Positions 33,512 through 41,201 of a DNA stretch of 64,000 bases are shown here, piece by piece. The stretch spans positions 186,001-250,000 of the forward strand of contig JACKNY010000001.1 in the NCBI GenBank assembly GCA_024234615.1, written 5' to 3'. The notes under the pieces were generated by a model. That model was given only the letters and a program-made list of their open reading frames with translations. It was not told the origin of the DNA and did not search any database. Origin of the DNA: Pseudomonadales bacterium. Lineage in GTDB: Bacteria; Pseudomonadota; Gammaproteobacteria; Pseudomonadales; IMCC2047. Positions within the stretch are counted from its first letter, which is position 1. Each line of letters starts with the position of its first letter. Made by a program: the position numbers and the translations under genes.

Positions 33512-34483
33512 TTAATTATTTCGATTGACAGCCAACGCGACCAGATTTTCCAGCGCGTCGCGGTATTGGTTATTAGGAAGAGTTTCCAATTGAAGAACGG
33601 CCTGCTGAGCTTCTAGTTGTGCTTGCTCTTTGGCGAAGTCGATGGCGCCGCAGGCATTAACCAGAGCTATAATTTCTTGTTCAGCAGCGGTGGAATTACC
33701 ATTGGTAATTGTGTCGCGTATTAGTTTTAGTTCGGTTTCGTTGCTGTTTTCCATGGTGTAAATTAAAGGCAGCGTTACTTTGCCTTCCGCAAGGTCATCC
33801 CCGACATTTTTACCCATTTTCTTGGCATCGCCCTCGTAATCGAGGACGTCATCAATAAGTTGGAAAGTCATGCCCAAATGCAGGCCATAATCTTTAAGTG
33901 CCTGCTCTTGTCGGTTGTCGACCTGGCTTAATACCGCTGCAGTATAGGATGAGGCCTCGAAGAGTATCGCAGTTTTTGCCTTAATGACATCGCGGTATTC
34001 CTGCTGGGTAAGTTCAGCATTACGCACATTGGCGAGCTGCCGCACCTCACCTTCGGAAATTTGGTTAGTACTGTGAGCCAGGATTGACATAATACGCATG
34101 TCGCCCAGTTCGACCATCATTTGAAAGGCGCGTGAATAGAGGAAGTCGCCAACCAGTACGCTGGGGGCGTTACCCCAAACGGCATTGGCGGTGGAGCGAC
34201 CGCGTCGTAATTCGGAGGTGTCGACCACATCATCATGCAATAGGGTTGCGGTATGTAGGAATTCAATAATAGCAGCTAACAAGGAATGATTGCTGCCTTG
34301 ATAGCCGCAGCAATTGGCGGCTAGCAATACTAACAGCGGACGAATGCGTTTACCGCCGCCGTCCACGAGGTATTGACTGATGGTCTCGACAAGCTGAACA
34401 TCCGAGTGAAGCTGGCCAAGAATTAACTGATTGACTGCCTCAAAATCGGCTGCAACCATCGAAAAAATTGGTTTCGAATCCAT
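33512..34483 (-). CDS. ispB: Octaprenyl diphosphate synthase
   Basis: Trans-polyprenyl synthase of 323 residues making the side chain used by UbiA. Both Asp-rich motifs are clear: LLHDDVVDTSELRRGR (first) and QLIDDVLDYEGD (second). The KTAILFEASSYTAAVL helix between them sets product length; octaprenyl is inferred from the family, not measurable here. Divergent from rplU. Confidence 0.95.
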   Translation of the reverse strand: MDSKPIFSMVAADFEAVNQLILGQLHSDVQLVETISQYLVDGGGKRIRPLLVLLAANCCGYQGSNHSLLAAIIEFLHTATLLHDDVVDTSELRRGRSTANAVWGNAPSVLVGDFLYSRAFQMMVELGDMRIMSILAHSTNQISEGEVRQLANVRNAELTQQEYRDVIKAKTAILFEASSYTAAVLSQVDNRQEQALKDYGLHLGMTFQLIDDVLDYEGDAKKMGKNVGDDLAEGKVTLPLIYTMENSNETELKLIRDTITNGNSTAAEQEIIALVNACGAIDFAKEQAQLEAQQAVLQLETLPNNQYRDALENLVALAVNRNN

Positions 34484-34511
34484 AGGTTAAAGCCAGCAAA
34501 TTAGGGCATGA

Positions 34512-34540
34512 ATACTAGGTGGCAAGGCTTTGGCTGTCAA
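34512..34540 (-). promoter_or_regulatory. Promoter of ispB
   Basis: On the minus strand TTGACA (consensus -35), a 17-base spacer and TAGTAT (-10). Its -35 is only 8 bases from the -35 of the divergent rplU promoter. Confidence 0.65.
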
Positions 34541-34548
34541 TATCAAGC

Positions 34549-34578
34549 CTGACGAATAGCCTTATTATGGACTATAAT
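34549..34578 (+). promoter_or_regulatory. Promoter of rplU-rpmA
   Basis: CTGACG, 18-base spacer, perfect TATAAT (34573-34578). Transcription would start near 34585, leaving a leader of about 200 bases before rplU. Confidence 0.65.
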
Positions 34579-34591
34579 CACTGCTTATTTT

Positions 34592-34680
34592 GGGGCGGCG
34601 CAAAATTTCCGACAATATCCTGTTTTATTTATGGTTTTACGCTTGATTGGAGGCAATCGATGCCGTAAAATTGCGCCCCC
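34592..34680 (+). promoter_or_regulatory. Structured 5' leader of rplU-rpmA (candidate)
   Basis: In the 304-base gap between ispB and rplU. The strand 34661-34680 can pair along its whole length with four segments upstream: GGCA 652-655, TTTTAC 635-640, GCGCAA 598-603 and GGGG 592-595 (all plus 34000), giving about 20 base pairs in a nested stem. It begins a few bases after the predicted transcription start. Ribosomal protein leaders are often autoregulatory; that is inference here. Confidence 0.45.
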
Positions 34681-34787
34681 TGTTGACCTCGTCCCTGATA
34701 TCAGAATTACAACAGGCTTTTTCGCTTCGGACTTTGGGTTTGGGCGCTACGGGTACAATAGGACGAGCAGAATTTCGGAGTAAGGTT

Positions 34788-35144
34788 ATGTACGCAGTAA
34801 TTAAAAGTGGTGGCAAACAACATCGTGTCCAAGAAGGCGAAACCCTTAAGGTGGAAAAGCTCGACCTTGAGACTGGTTCGGTTTTAGATTTCGATGAAGT
34901 ATTGATGGTAGGCGAAGGCGATCAGGTTAAAATTGGTGAGCCTTTTGTAGCGGGTAGTAAGGTGAGCGCAGAGATTGTTTCTCACGGTCGCGCGGACAAG
35001 GTGAATATCATCAAGTTCAGACGTCGTAAGCATCATTTAAAGCATATGGGCCATCGTCAGTGGTTTACGGAAATTAAAATCACTGGCATCAAGTTTGGTA
35101 CAGCAACCCGTAAGAAGAAAGCAGAAGCAGAAAGCGAGGATTAG
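34788..35144 (+). CDS. rplU: 50S ribosomal protein L21
   Basis: A 118-residue large-subunit protein. The true start is the ATG at 34788 (MYAVIKSGGKQHRV), with GGAG and TAAGG upstream; an in-frame TTG at 34647 would add 47 non-L21 residues in the leader. The RRKHHLKHMGHRQWFTEIKI C-terminal block binds rRNA. A short charged tail (KKKAEAESED) makes it longer than the 103-residue E. coli protein. rpmA starts 2 bases after the stop. Confidence 0.97.
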   Translation: MYAVIKSGGKQHRVQEGETLKVEKLDLETGSVLDFDEVLMVGEGDQVKIGEPFVAGSKVSAEIVSHGRADKVNIIKFRRRKHHLKHMGHRQWFTEIKITGIKFGTATRKKKAEAESED

Positions 35145-35146
35145 TC

Positions 35147-35407
35147 ATGGCTCACAAGAAGGCAGGTGGTAGTACCCGTAACGGTCGCGATTCGGAATCG
35201 AAACGCCTTGGTGTCAAACGTTATGGTAGCCAGTTAGTGACGGCAGGTAGTATTATAGTTCGTCAGCGTGGAACTAAATTCCATCCGGGAAGCAATGTAG
35301 GCTGTGGTCGAGACCATACCCTGTTTGCATTAAAAGATGGATTGGTGAAATTTGAAGTTAAGGGTCCCAACAATCGACGATTTGTCAGTATTGAAGCGAG
35401 TGCTTAG
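35147..35407 (+). CDS. rpmA: 50S ribosomal protein L27
   Basis: An 86-residue large-subunit protein. The N-terminus MAHKKAGGSTRNGRDSESKR reaches the peptidyl transferase centre in known ribosomes, and is the form without the cleavable Firmicutes extension. GSIIVRQRGTKFHPG is also typical. Second gene of the rplU-rpmA operon and followed by a strong terminator. Confidence 0.98.
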   Translation: MAHKKAGGSTRNGRDSESKRLGVKRYGSQLVTAGSIIVRQRGTKFHPGSNVGCGRDHTLFALKDGLVKFEVKGPNNRRFVSIEASA

Positions 35408-35423
35408 CGAAAATCAGCATTAG

Positions 35424-35453
35424 AAAAAGCCCCGCATCGCGGGGTTTTTTTTT
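35424..35453 (+). terminator. Rho-independent terminator after rpmA
   Basis: GCCCCGC, loop ATC, GCGGGG and nine T residues; preceded by an A-run. Confidence 0.92.
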
Positions 35454-35523
35454 GACTGTTATGAGCTTTTGGTCAACATGAGATCAAGCTGATTTTGGCG
35501 CTATTACAGGTTACACTAAAATT

Positions 35524-36717
35524 ATGAAATTTATTGATGAAGCGAACATCACCGTAGAAGCAGGCAAAGGCGGTAATGGCTGTCTCAGTTTTTTGCGTGA
35601 AAAGTATCGACCCAAGGGTGGCCCCGACGGTGGTGATGGTGGTGACGGTGGTTCGGTTATTCTGGAAGCTAGCGATGCTATTAATACCTTAGTGGATTTT
35701 CGCTATCAACCACGTTACAGCGCGGAGTCAGGCCAAAATGGTCGTGGTCGAAACTGTACAGGAGCCGGCGGAGCAAATTTAGTGCTGCAGATTCCGGTGG
35801 GTACCTCGGTAATCGATAAGGATACATTGGAATTATTGGTTGATATGACGACGGTTGGGCAGCAATTTGTTATTGCTAAAGGCGGGTTCCATGGTTTGGG
35901 TAACGCGCGTTTTAAGTCGAGTGTGAATCGAACTCCACGGCAAACCAGCGATGGCACACTTGGCGAATCTCGCCAACTCAAATTAGAGCTGAAAGTTATC
36001 GCGGATGTGGGTTTGTTGGGTATGCCGAATGCGGGTAAGTCCACTTTGATTAGAGCAGTTTCTGCGGCAAGGCCTAAAGTGGCGGATTATCCCTTTACTA
36101 CCTTGGTGCCAAATCTAGGTGTGGTTAGCGTCGAAAAGCATCGTAGTTTCGTGATTGCAGATATTCCTGGGCTTATCGAAGGCGCTTCTGAAGGGGCTGG
36201 ATTAGGATTTCAGTTTTTAAGACATGTTGCACGTACCCGCTTGTTGTTGCATATGGTTGATATGGCGCCACTTGATGAATCTGATCCGGTGCAAGCGGTA
36301 CGTAGTATTGCAAATGAGCTAGAAAAATTTAGTCCGACTTTGGCTCAGCGAGACCGCTGGCTGGTGTTGAATAAGCTTGATTTAATTCCGGCCGAGGAGC
36401 GCGAAGATCGATGTAACGCTTTATTAGAGCAGTTATCTTGGGACGGTCCTGTATTCAAAGTGTCGGCGATTCAGAAACAGGGTACGCAGGAATTAAGCGG
36501 TGCAATTATGGACTATATCGAGCAGCGCAATAGAAAAGAGACTGAAGATCCAGAGTCCGCTGAAAAAGAGCAGGCAATTAAGGCAAAGATGGAAAAAGAA
36601 GCTCGCTTGTGTATACGCGCTTACCATGAGTTACGCGCCCAGAAACGAGCAGAGCGGGATTCAGATGATGACGACGAAGACGATGATGGCGAGGCTGAGG
36701 TTTTCTATGTGTCTTGA
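35524..36717 (+). CDS. obgE: Obg family GTPase (CgtA)
   Basis: Essential GTPase linked to late 50S assembly and the stringent response; 397 residues. The Gly-rich Obg fold covers residues 1-158 (FIDEANITVEAGKGGNG, GGPDGGDGGDGGSV). The G domain has G1 GMPNAGKST near residue 165, G3 DIPGLIEGA, and G4 NKLDL. The C-terminus ends in a very acidic run (about residues 379-391). It follows the rpmA terminator and precedes proB. Confidence 0.98.
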   Translation: MKFIDEANITVEAGKGGNGCLSFLREKYRPKGGPDGGDGGDGGSVILEASDAINTLVDFRYQPRYSAESGQNGRGRNCTGAGGANLVLQIPVGTSVIDKDTLELLVDMTTVGQQFVIAKGGFHGLGNARFKSSVNRTPRQTSDGTLGESRQLKLELKVIADVGLLGMPNAGKSTLIRAVSAARPKVADYPFTTLVPNLGVVSVEKHRSFVIADIPGLIEGASEGAGLGFQFLRHVARTRLLLHMVDMAPLDESDPVQAVRSIANELEKFSPTLAQRDRWLVLNKLDLIPAEEREDRCNALLEQLSWDGPVFKVSAIQKQGTQELSGAIMDYIEQRNRKETEDPESAEKEQAIKAKMEKEARLCIRAYHELRAQKRAERDSDDDDEDDDGEAEVFYVS

Positions 36718-36754
36718 TGATCACTTCATCAGGGATTAGCGCGGGGGTTTTTAA

Positions 36755-37891
36755 TTGTCGGGACTAGATAATGCGTGGGGCCGAGTGTCCCAAGCGAAAC
36801 GATGGGTGGTTAAAATTGGCAGTGCGCTACTCACGGCAGATGGCGCTGGCTTAGATCAAGCGGCGATTGCCGCCTGGGTAGATCAAATCTCCGCTCTGCG
36901 CAAGCAAGGTATAGATATTGTTTTAGTTTCTTCCGGCTCCATCGCTGAAGGCATGTCGCGCCTAAATATGCGTCAACGCCCACATGAATTGCACCGTTTA
37001 CAAGCGGCAGCGGCGGTGGGTCAAATGGGCCTGATTCAGGCGTATGAATCGAATTTTCAGCGCTATCAAACCCATACCGCACAAATATTGCTAACCCATG
37101 ATGACCTTTCCAATCGCCAGCGTTACTTGAATGCGCGTAGTACGATTAAGGAGCTGCTCAAACTTGGGGCGGTGCCGGTGATTAACGAGAATGACACGGT
37201 CGTCACCGACGAGATACGTTTTGGTGATAATGATTCTTTGGGTGCGCTGGTTGCCAACTTGGTAGAGGCGGATCTACTGATCATACTCACTGACCAGATG
37301 GGCTTGCATCAAAGCGATCCTCGTCAAAATCCAGAGGCCCCGATTATTTCGCAAGCTTTCGCCAGTGATCGTACGTTGGATGAGATGGTGAGTGGTGGCA
37401 TGGGGCGGGTAGGTCGAGGCGGCATGTCAACGAAGTTGAATGCGGCACGCTTGGCATCGCGCTCCGGTACAGGGACACTCATTACCAGTGGGCGACAACA
37501 ACAGGTTTTAGAGCGGTTGCATCAAGGCGAACAACTCGGCACTTTATTGATACCTGACCTGGAGCCTTTAGTCGCTCGCAAACGTTGGTTGGCTGGCCAT
37601 TTGCAGGCTCGTGGTCGCATAGTGTTGGATCAGGGTGCGGTAGATGTGCTGATTGGTCAAGGGCGAAGCCTATTGCCGGTTGGCGTCAAAGCGGTCTATG
37701 GTGATTTTTCGCGTGGCGACATGGTCACTTGCGAAGGTCTTGATGGTAATGCGATTGCGCGCGGCTTAATTAACTACGATGCTGAGGATTCGAGAAAAAT
37801 TATGGGTAAGCCCAGTGGGCAAATTGAAGCAATTCTTGGTTATGTGAGTGAGCCGGAACTGATTCACCGAGATAATTTAGTTCTGTTATAA
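36755..37891 (+). CDS. proB: Glutamate 5-kinase
   Basis: First enzyme of proline synthesis, phosphorylating glutamate; 378 residues. The kinase domain has KRWVVKIGSALLT, LVSSGSIAEGM and NENDTV; the C-terminal third is a PUA domain (RGRIVLDQGAVDVL onward). No ATG is available at the N-terminus: TTG 36755, with GGGGG about 8 bases upstream, is the most likely start and GTG 36785 the alternative. Follows obg by 37 bases. Confidence 0.95.
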   Translation: MSGLDNAWGRVSQAKRWVVKIGSALLTADGAGLDQAAIAAWVDQISALRKQGIDIVLVSSGSIAEGMSRLNMRQRPHELHRLQAAAAVGQMGLIQAYESNFQRYQTHTAQILLTHDDLSNRQRYLNARSTIKELLKLGAVPVINENDTVVTDEIRFGDNDSLGALVANLVEADLLIILTDQMGLHQSDPRQNPEAPIISQAFASDRTLDEMVSGGMGRVGRGGMSTKLNAARLASRSGTGTLITSGRQQQVLERLHQGEQLGTLLIPDLEPLVARKRWLAGHLQARGRIVLDQGAVDVLIGQGRSLLPVGVKAVYGDFSRGDMVTCEGLDGNAIARGLINYDAEDSRKIMGKPSGQIEAILGYVSEPELIHRDNLVLL

Positions 37892-37908
37892 AACATCTAT
37901 ATTTTGCA

Positions 37909-37949
37909 GGCATAAAAAAAACCGGATTGGATCCGGTTTTTTTTATGCC
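37909..37949. terminator. Bidirectional terminator between proB and rpsT
   Basis: Perfect 19-bp inverted repeat with a 3-base loop. The arms run GGCAT, eight A, ACCGGAT-type sequence and its complement, so both strands read a GC-rich stem followed by eight T residues. It serves two convergent genes. Confidence 0.95.
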
Positions 37950-37966
37950 TTACAGTCAGTAAGAAG

Positions 37967-38233
37967 CTAAGCCTTAAGCGCTTTCACTCTCGTATTGAGG
38001 CGGCTTTTCCAGCGGGCAGCTTTGTTCTTTTTGATAATGCCCTTGTTCGCCATGGAGTCAACTTTAGGCACGGCCGCATTATAGGCTGCTTGTGCAGTGT
38101 CATAATCGCCAGATTGGATGGCAGCGATAACTTTTTTAACATAGGTACGCACCATGGAACGCAAGCTGGCATTGTGCTCGTTGCGCTTGACGGCTTGACG
38201 TGCGCGTTTTTTAGATCCAGGGTTGTTTGCCAC
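37967..38233 (-). CDS. rpsT: 30S ribosomal protein S20
   Basis: An 88-residue, strongly basic small-subunit protein. Signature segments are MANNPGSKKRARQAVKRNEH at the start and GIIKKNKAARWKSRLNTRV near the end. AAGGAG precedes the start. Single-gene unit, convergent with proB and divergent from murJ. Confidence 0.98.
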   Translation of the reverse strand: MANNPGSKKRARQAVKRNEHNASLRSMVRTYVKKVIAAIQSGDYDTAQAAYNAAVPKVDSMANKGIIKKNKAARWKSRLNTRVKALKA

Positions 38234-38305
38234 TTTTCGGCTCCTTGGGTTGTAAATGGTAACAAAGGGTTACCAAAATAATTTGGTTGAAATTTAGGAC
38301 GCGGA

Positions 38306-38334
38306 ACTATGCCTGTTCGAACTCAAATTGTCAA
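38306..38334 (-). promoter_or_regulatory. Promoter of rpsT
   Basis: On the minus strand TTGACA, 17-base spacer, CATAGT. It lies about 75 bases before the rpsT start. Confidence 0.6.
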
Positions 38335-38486
38335 TTTTTTTCCGCCTCTATATGCCTTGGGTTGCTGGGAGAACCGCGTGCGTAAACCGTCGCGGATGAG
38401 ATCAGCGTAATTCCACCCGCTAATATTGGAATTTGTGGGGGATGCAGACTATGATGCGTCAACAATAAAATTCCAGAAACGATTGA

Positions 38487-40055
38487 ATGCATCCCGCTGA
38501 GCCGTCGCCAGATTCCGATAAAAAAAGCCCTTCTCACCTAAAATCAACGGGTGTGGTTGGCAGTTATACTATGCTGTCACGTATCCTGGGCCTGCTACGC
38601 GATGTCGTTATTGCTAATTTTATAGGTGCTTCGGCCAGTGCCGATGCCTTTTTTGTCGCCTTTAAAATCCCCAATTTTCTCCGCCGTTTGTTCGCCGAAG
38701 GTGCCTTTGCGCAGGCTTTTGTGCCGGTTTTGTCGGAGTATAAAACTCAGCGAGAACATCGGGCGGTTAAGGATCTGGTTGACCATGTGGCGGGTACGCT
38801 GGGTCTAACTTTAGCCCTGTTAACGGGCATTGCAGTGGTGGCCGCACCAGTGATTGCGTTGGTATTTGCACCGGGTTTTATTCAGTACGAAGAGAAGTTT
38901 GCGCTCACCACCGACCTGTTAAGAATTACCTTTCCCTATCTCTTCTTTATATCTCTGACGGCATTTGGCGGATCGATTCTCAATAGTTATGGTCGATTCG
39001 GGGTGCCAGCCTTTACGCCAGTGCTGCTGAATATTGCATTGATTTGTGCCGCGTTATTTTTGGCGCCGAACCTGAAAGAGCCTGTGATGGCGCTTGGTTG
39101 GGGTGTGTTGATTGCCGGGGTGGCTCAGCTCTTGTTCCAGCTACCCTTCCTCGCACAGTTGCATTTGTCACCGAGACCTAGAATAAATCGCCAGCATGAA
39201 GGGGTGAAAAAAATATTAATACTAATGTTGCCAGCCATATTTGGCGTATCGGTAAGTCAGATTAACCTGCTGCTAGATACGCTGCTGGCGTCGTTTTTGC
39301 AAACCGGCAGTGTCTCCTGGCTTTACTATTCCGACCGCTTAGTCGAATTGCCGCTGGGGGTGTTTGGAATCGCTATTGCGACGGTAATTTTGCCGAGTTT
39401 GTCGCGTCTGCATTCGAGCCAGTCAACCGAAAAATTCATTCAGACTTTGGATTGGGCGCTACGTTCGGTTTGTTTGATTGGCGTGCCGGCGGCGCTGGCG
39501 CTGTTTATTCTGGCGGAGCCACTGATTATCACGCTGTTTCAGTATGGCGCGATGACTGAACGCGATGTCGCCATGGCGGCCATGAGCTTGCGCGCTTACT
39601 CCTTTGGTTTGTTCGCCTTTATGCTGATTAAGGTGTTGGCGCCAGGTTATTTTTCGCGGCAGGACACCAAAACACCGGTTCGTATTGCAATTTGGGCGAT
39701 GGTGACCAATATGGTTTTGAATCTTATATTAGTTTGGCCTTTACAACACGCAGGCTTGGCGTTGGCGACATCCCTGTCGTCTTTTCTTAACGCGGGATTG
39801 TTATTTGCCGGGTTATATCGGTTAGGATTGTATCGTGTACAGCCGGGTTGGAAACTGCTGGTCTTGCGCTTACTTTTCTCCAATGCGGTATTAGTTTCAG
39901 GAGTCCTTTGGTTTGTGGAGCCAACCAATATTTGGCTGACGTGGGATTGGTGGGTGCGTGCTTGGCATTTGGGCCTGCTCTGTCTATTGGGGGTTGCTCT
40001 GTATTTTGCAGCTCTGCTATTAAGTGGGGTTCGATTTCGCCATTTTCGACATTAA
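38487..40055 (+). CDS. murJ: Lipid II flippase MurJ
   Basis: Polytopic inner-membrane protein of 522 residues (about 14 helices) that flips the peptidoglycan precursor lipid II. Family segments GSYTMLSRILGLLRDVVIA, ADAFFVAFKIPNFLRRLFAE and FAQAFVPVLSEY contain the conserved Arg residues of the central cavity. First gene of a run murJ-ribF-ileS-lspA-fkpB-ispH; same order as in Pseudomonas. Confidence 0.97.
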   Translation: MHPAEPSPDSDKKSPSHLKSTGVVGSYTMLSRILGLLRDVVIANFIGASASADAFFVAFKIPNFLRRLFAEGAFAQAFVPVLSEYKTQREHRAVKDLVDHVAGTLGLTLALLTGIAVVAAPVIALVFAPGFIQYEEKFALTTDLLRITFPYLFFISLTAFGGSILNSYGRFGVPAFTPVLLNIALICAALFLAPNLKEPVMALGWGVLIAGVAQLLFQLPFLAQLHLSPRPRINRQHEGVKKILILMLPAIFGVSVSQINLLLDTLLASFLQTGSVSWLYYSDRLVELPLGVFGIAIATVILPSLSRLHSSQSTEKFIQTLDWALRSVCLIGVPAALALFILAEPLIITLFQYGAMTERDVAMAAMSLRAYSFGLFAFMLIKVLAPGYFSRQDTKTPVRIAIWAMVTNMVLNLILVWPLQHAGLALATSLSSFLNAGLLFAGLYRLGLYRVQPGWKLLVLRLLFSNAVLVSGVLWFVEPTNIWLTWDWWVRAWHLGLLCLLGVALYFAALLLSGVRFRHFRH

Positions 40056-40175
40056 TAAGAAATTGGTGCGTAAAAGCGCCCATATTTCAGTAAAATACTG
40101 AATTCATTCAATATCATCCATGTTACCCCTTGGTCCGGTGATATATAATCCAAAATTTATCACTCAGTGTTATTT

Positions 40176-41132
40176 ATGGAACTTATACGCGGGTTACATA
40201 ACCTAGTCGCGCAGCAACGTAAAAATCCCGATCGAAGATATGTGGTGACCACCGGCAATTTTGATGGTGTTCATTGCGGCCACCAGATGATTTTGCGTCA
40301 GCTCAAACAGAAAGCGGATGAATTGGGTTTGCCAACACGCGTGCTTATTTTTGAACCACAGCCGATGGAGTTTTTTGCCGGTAGTGGTGCACCAGCGCGT
40401 TTAACACCTTTTCATGAAAAAGTAGCTCTGATTTTAGGTAACTCGATTGACTCCGTAGTCTGCCTGCATTTTAATGAGGCGTTGCGCAATATGCCCGCCA
40501 ATCAGTTCATAGAGCAAATTCTGGTCAACAGCCTGGGTGTTCAGGCCTTAATCGTTGGGGATGATTTTCGCTTTGGTTACAAACAAAGTGGCGATTTTGA
40601 ATTGCTGCGCGAAGCTGGTGTTAGGCACGGTTTTAGTGTTTCCAAAAACGACACGCTGGTGTGGGATAACCACCGTGTCAGTAGTACGCGGATTCGCGTG
40701 GCCTTGGAAGACGGTGATTTTTCCTTAGCGGAACAATTGTTGGGTAGGCCTTATAGCATGTCGGGGCGGGTGATGTATGGTCGCCAAATAGGGCGAACTA
40801 TTGGTATTCCCACCGCCAACCTGTCGCTTAAAGGTAAAAAAGCACCGTTGCAAGGTGTCTATGCAGTGCAGGTCGCGGGGCTTGAGCGGTTTGGTGGGAT
40901 TAAATTATGGCAAGGTGTTGCTAACGTCGGATTGCGACCAACTGTTGACGGCGAGCAGCCAATGCTGGAAAGCCACATTTTTGATTTTGACCATGCGATC
41001 TACGGCGAACGTATTCGCGTTATTTTTAGGCATAAGATCAGGGATGAGAGAAAGTTCGATAATGTAGAGCTGCTTAAGCAGCAGATATTGTTGGATATAG
41101 AAGCGGCAAAAAAACATTTTGGGCTAATTTAG
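40176..41132 (+). CDS. ribF: Bifunctional riboflavin kinase/FAD synthetase
   Basis: Makes FMN and then FAD from riboflavin. From the ATG at 40176 it is 318 residues; an in-frame GTG at 40167 is possible. The N-terminal adenylyltransferase has GNFDGVHCGH at residues 27-36 and the SSTRIR motif; the C-terminal kinase has GRTIGIPTANLSL. Lies 120 bases after murJ and 69 before ileS. Confidence 0.97.
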   Translation: MELIRGLHNLVAQQRKNPDRRYVVTTGNFDGVHCGHQMILRQLKQKADELGLPTRVLIFEPQPMEFFAGSGAPARLTPFHEKVALILGNSIDSVVCLHFNEALRNMPANQFIEQILVNSLGVQALIVGDDFRFGYKQSGDFELLREAGVRHGFSVSKNDTLVWDNHRVSSTRIRVALEDGDFSLAEQLLGRPYSMSGRVMYGRQIGRTIGIPTANLSLKGKKAPLQGVYAVQVAGLERFGGIKLWQGVANVGLRPTVDGEQPMLESHIFDFDHAIYGERIRVIFRHKIRDERKFDNVELLKQQILLDIEAAKKHFGLI

Positions 41133-41201
41133 ACCTACTCGTTAGTGATAGCGAGCCCAAGAAACCAATTTATGTATTTAGATAATAAGTTTTGAAGAGA
41201 A

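Noticed and set aside
34647..34787. 47-residue N-terminal extension of L21 from TTG 34647
   Set aside because: Lies in the structured leader and is not L21-like; MYAVIKSGG at 34788 with a ribosome site is the start.
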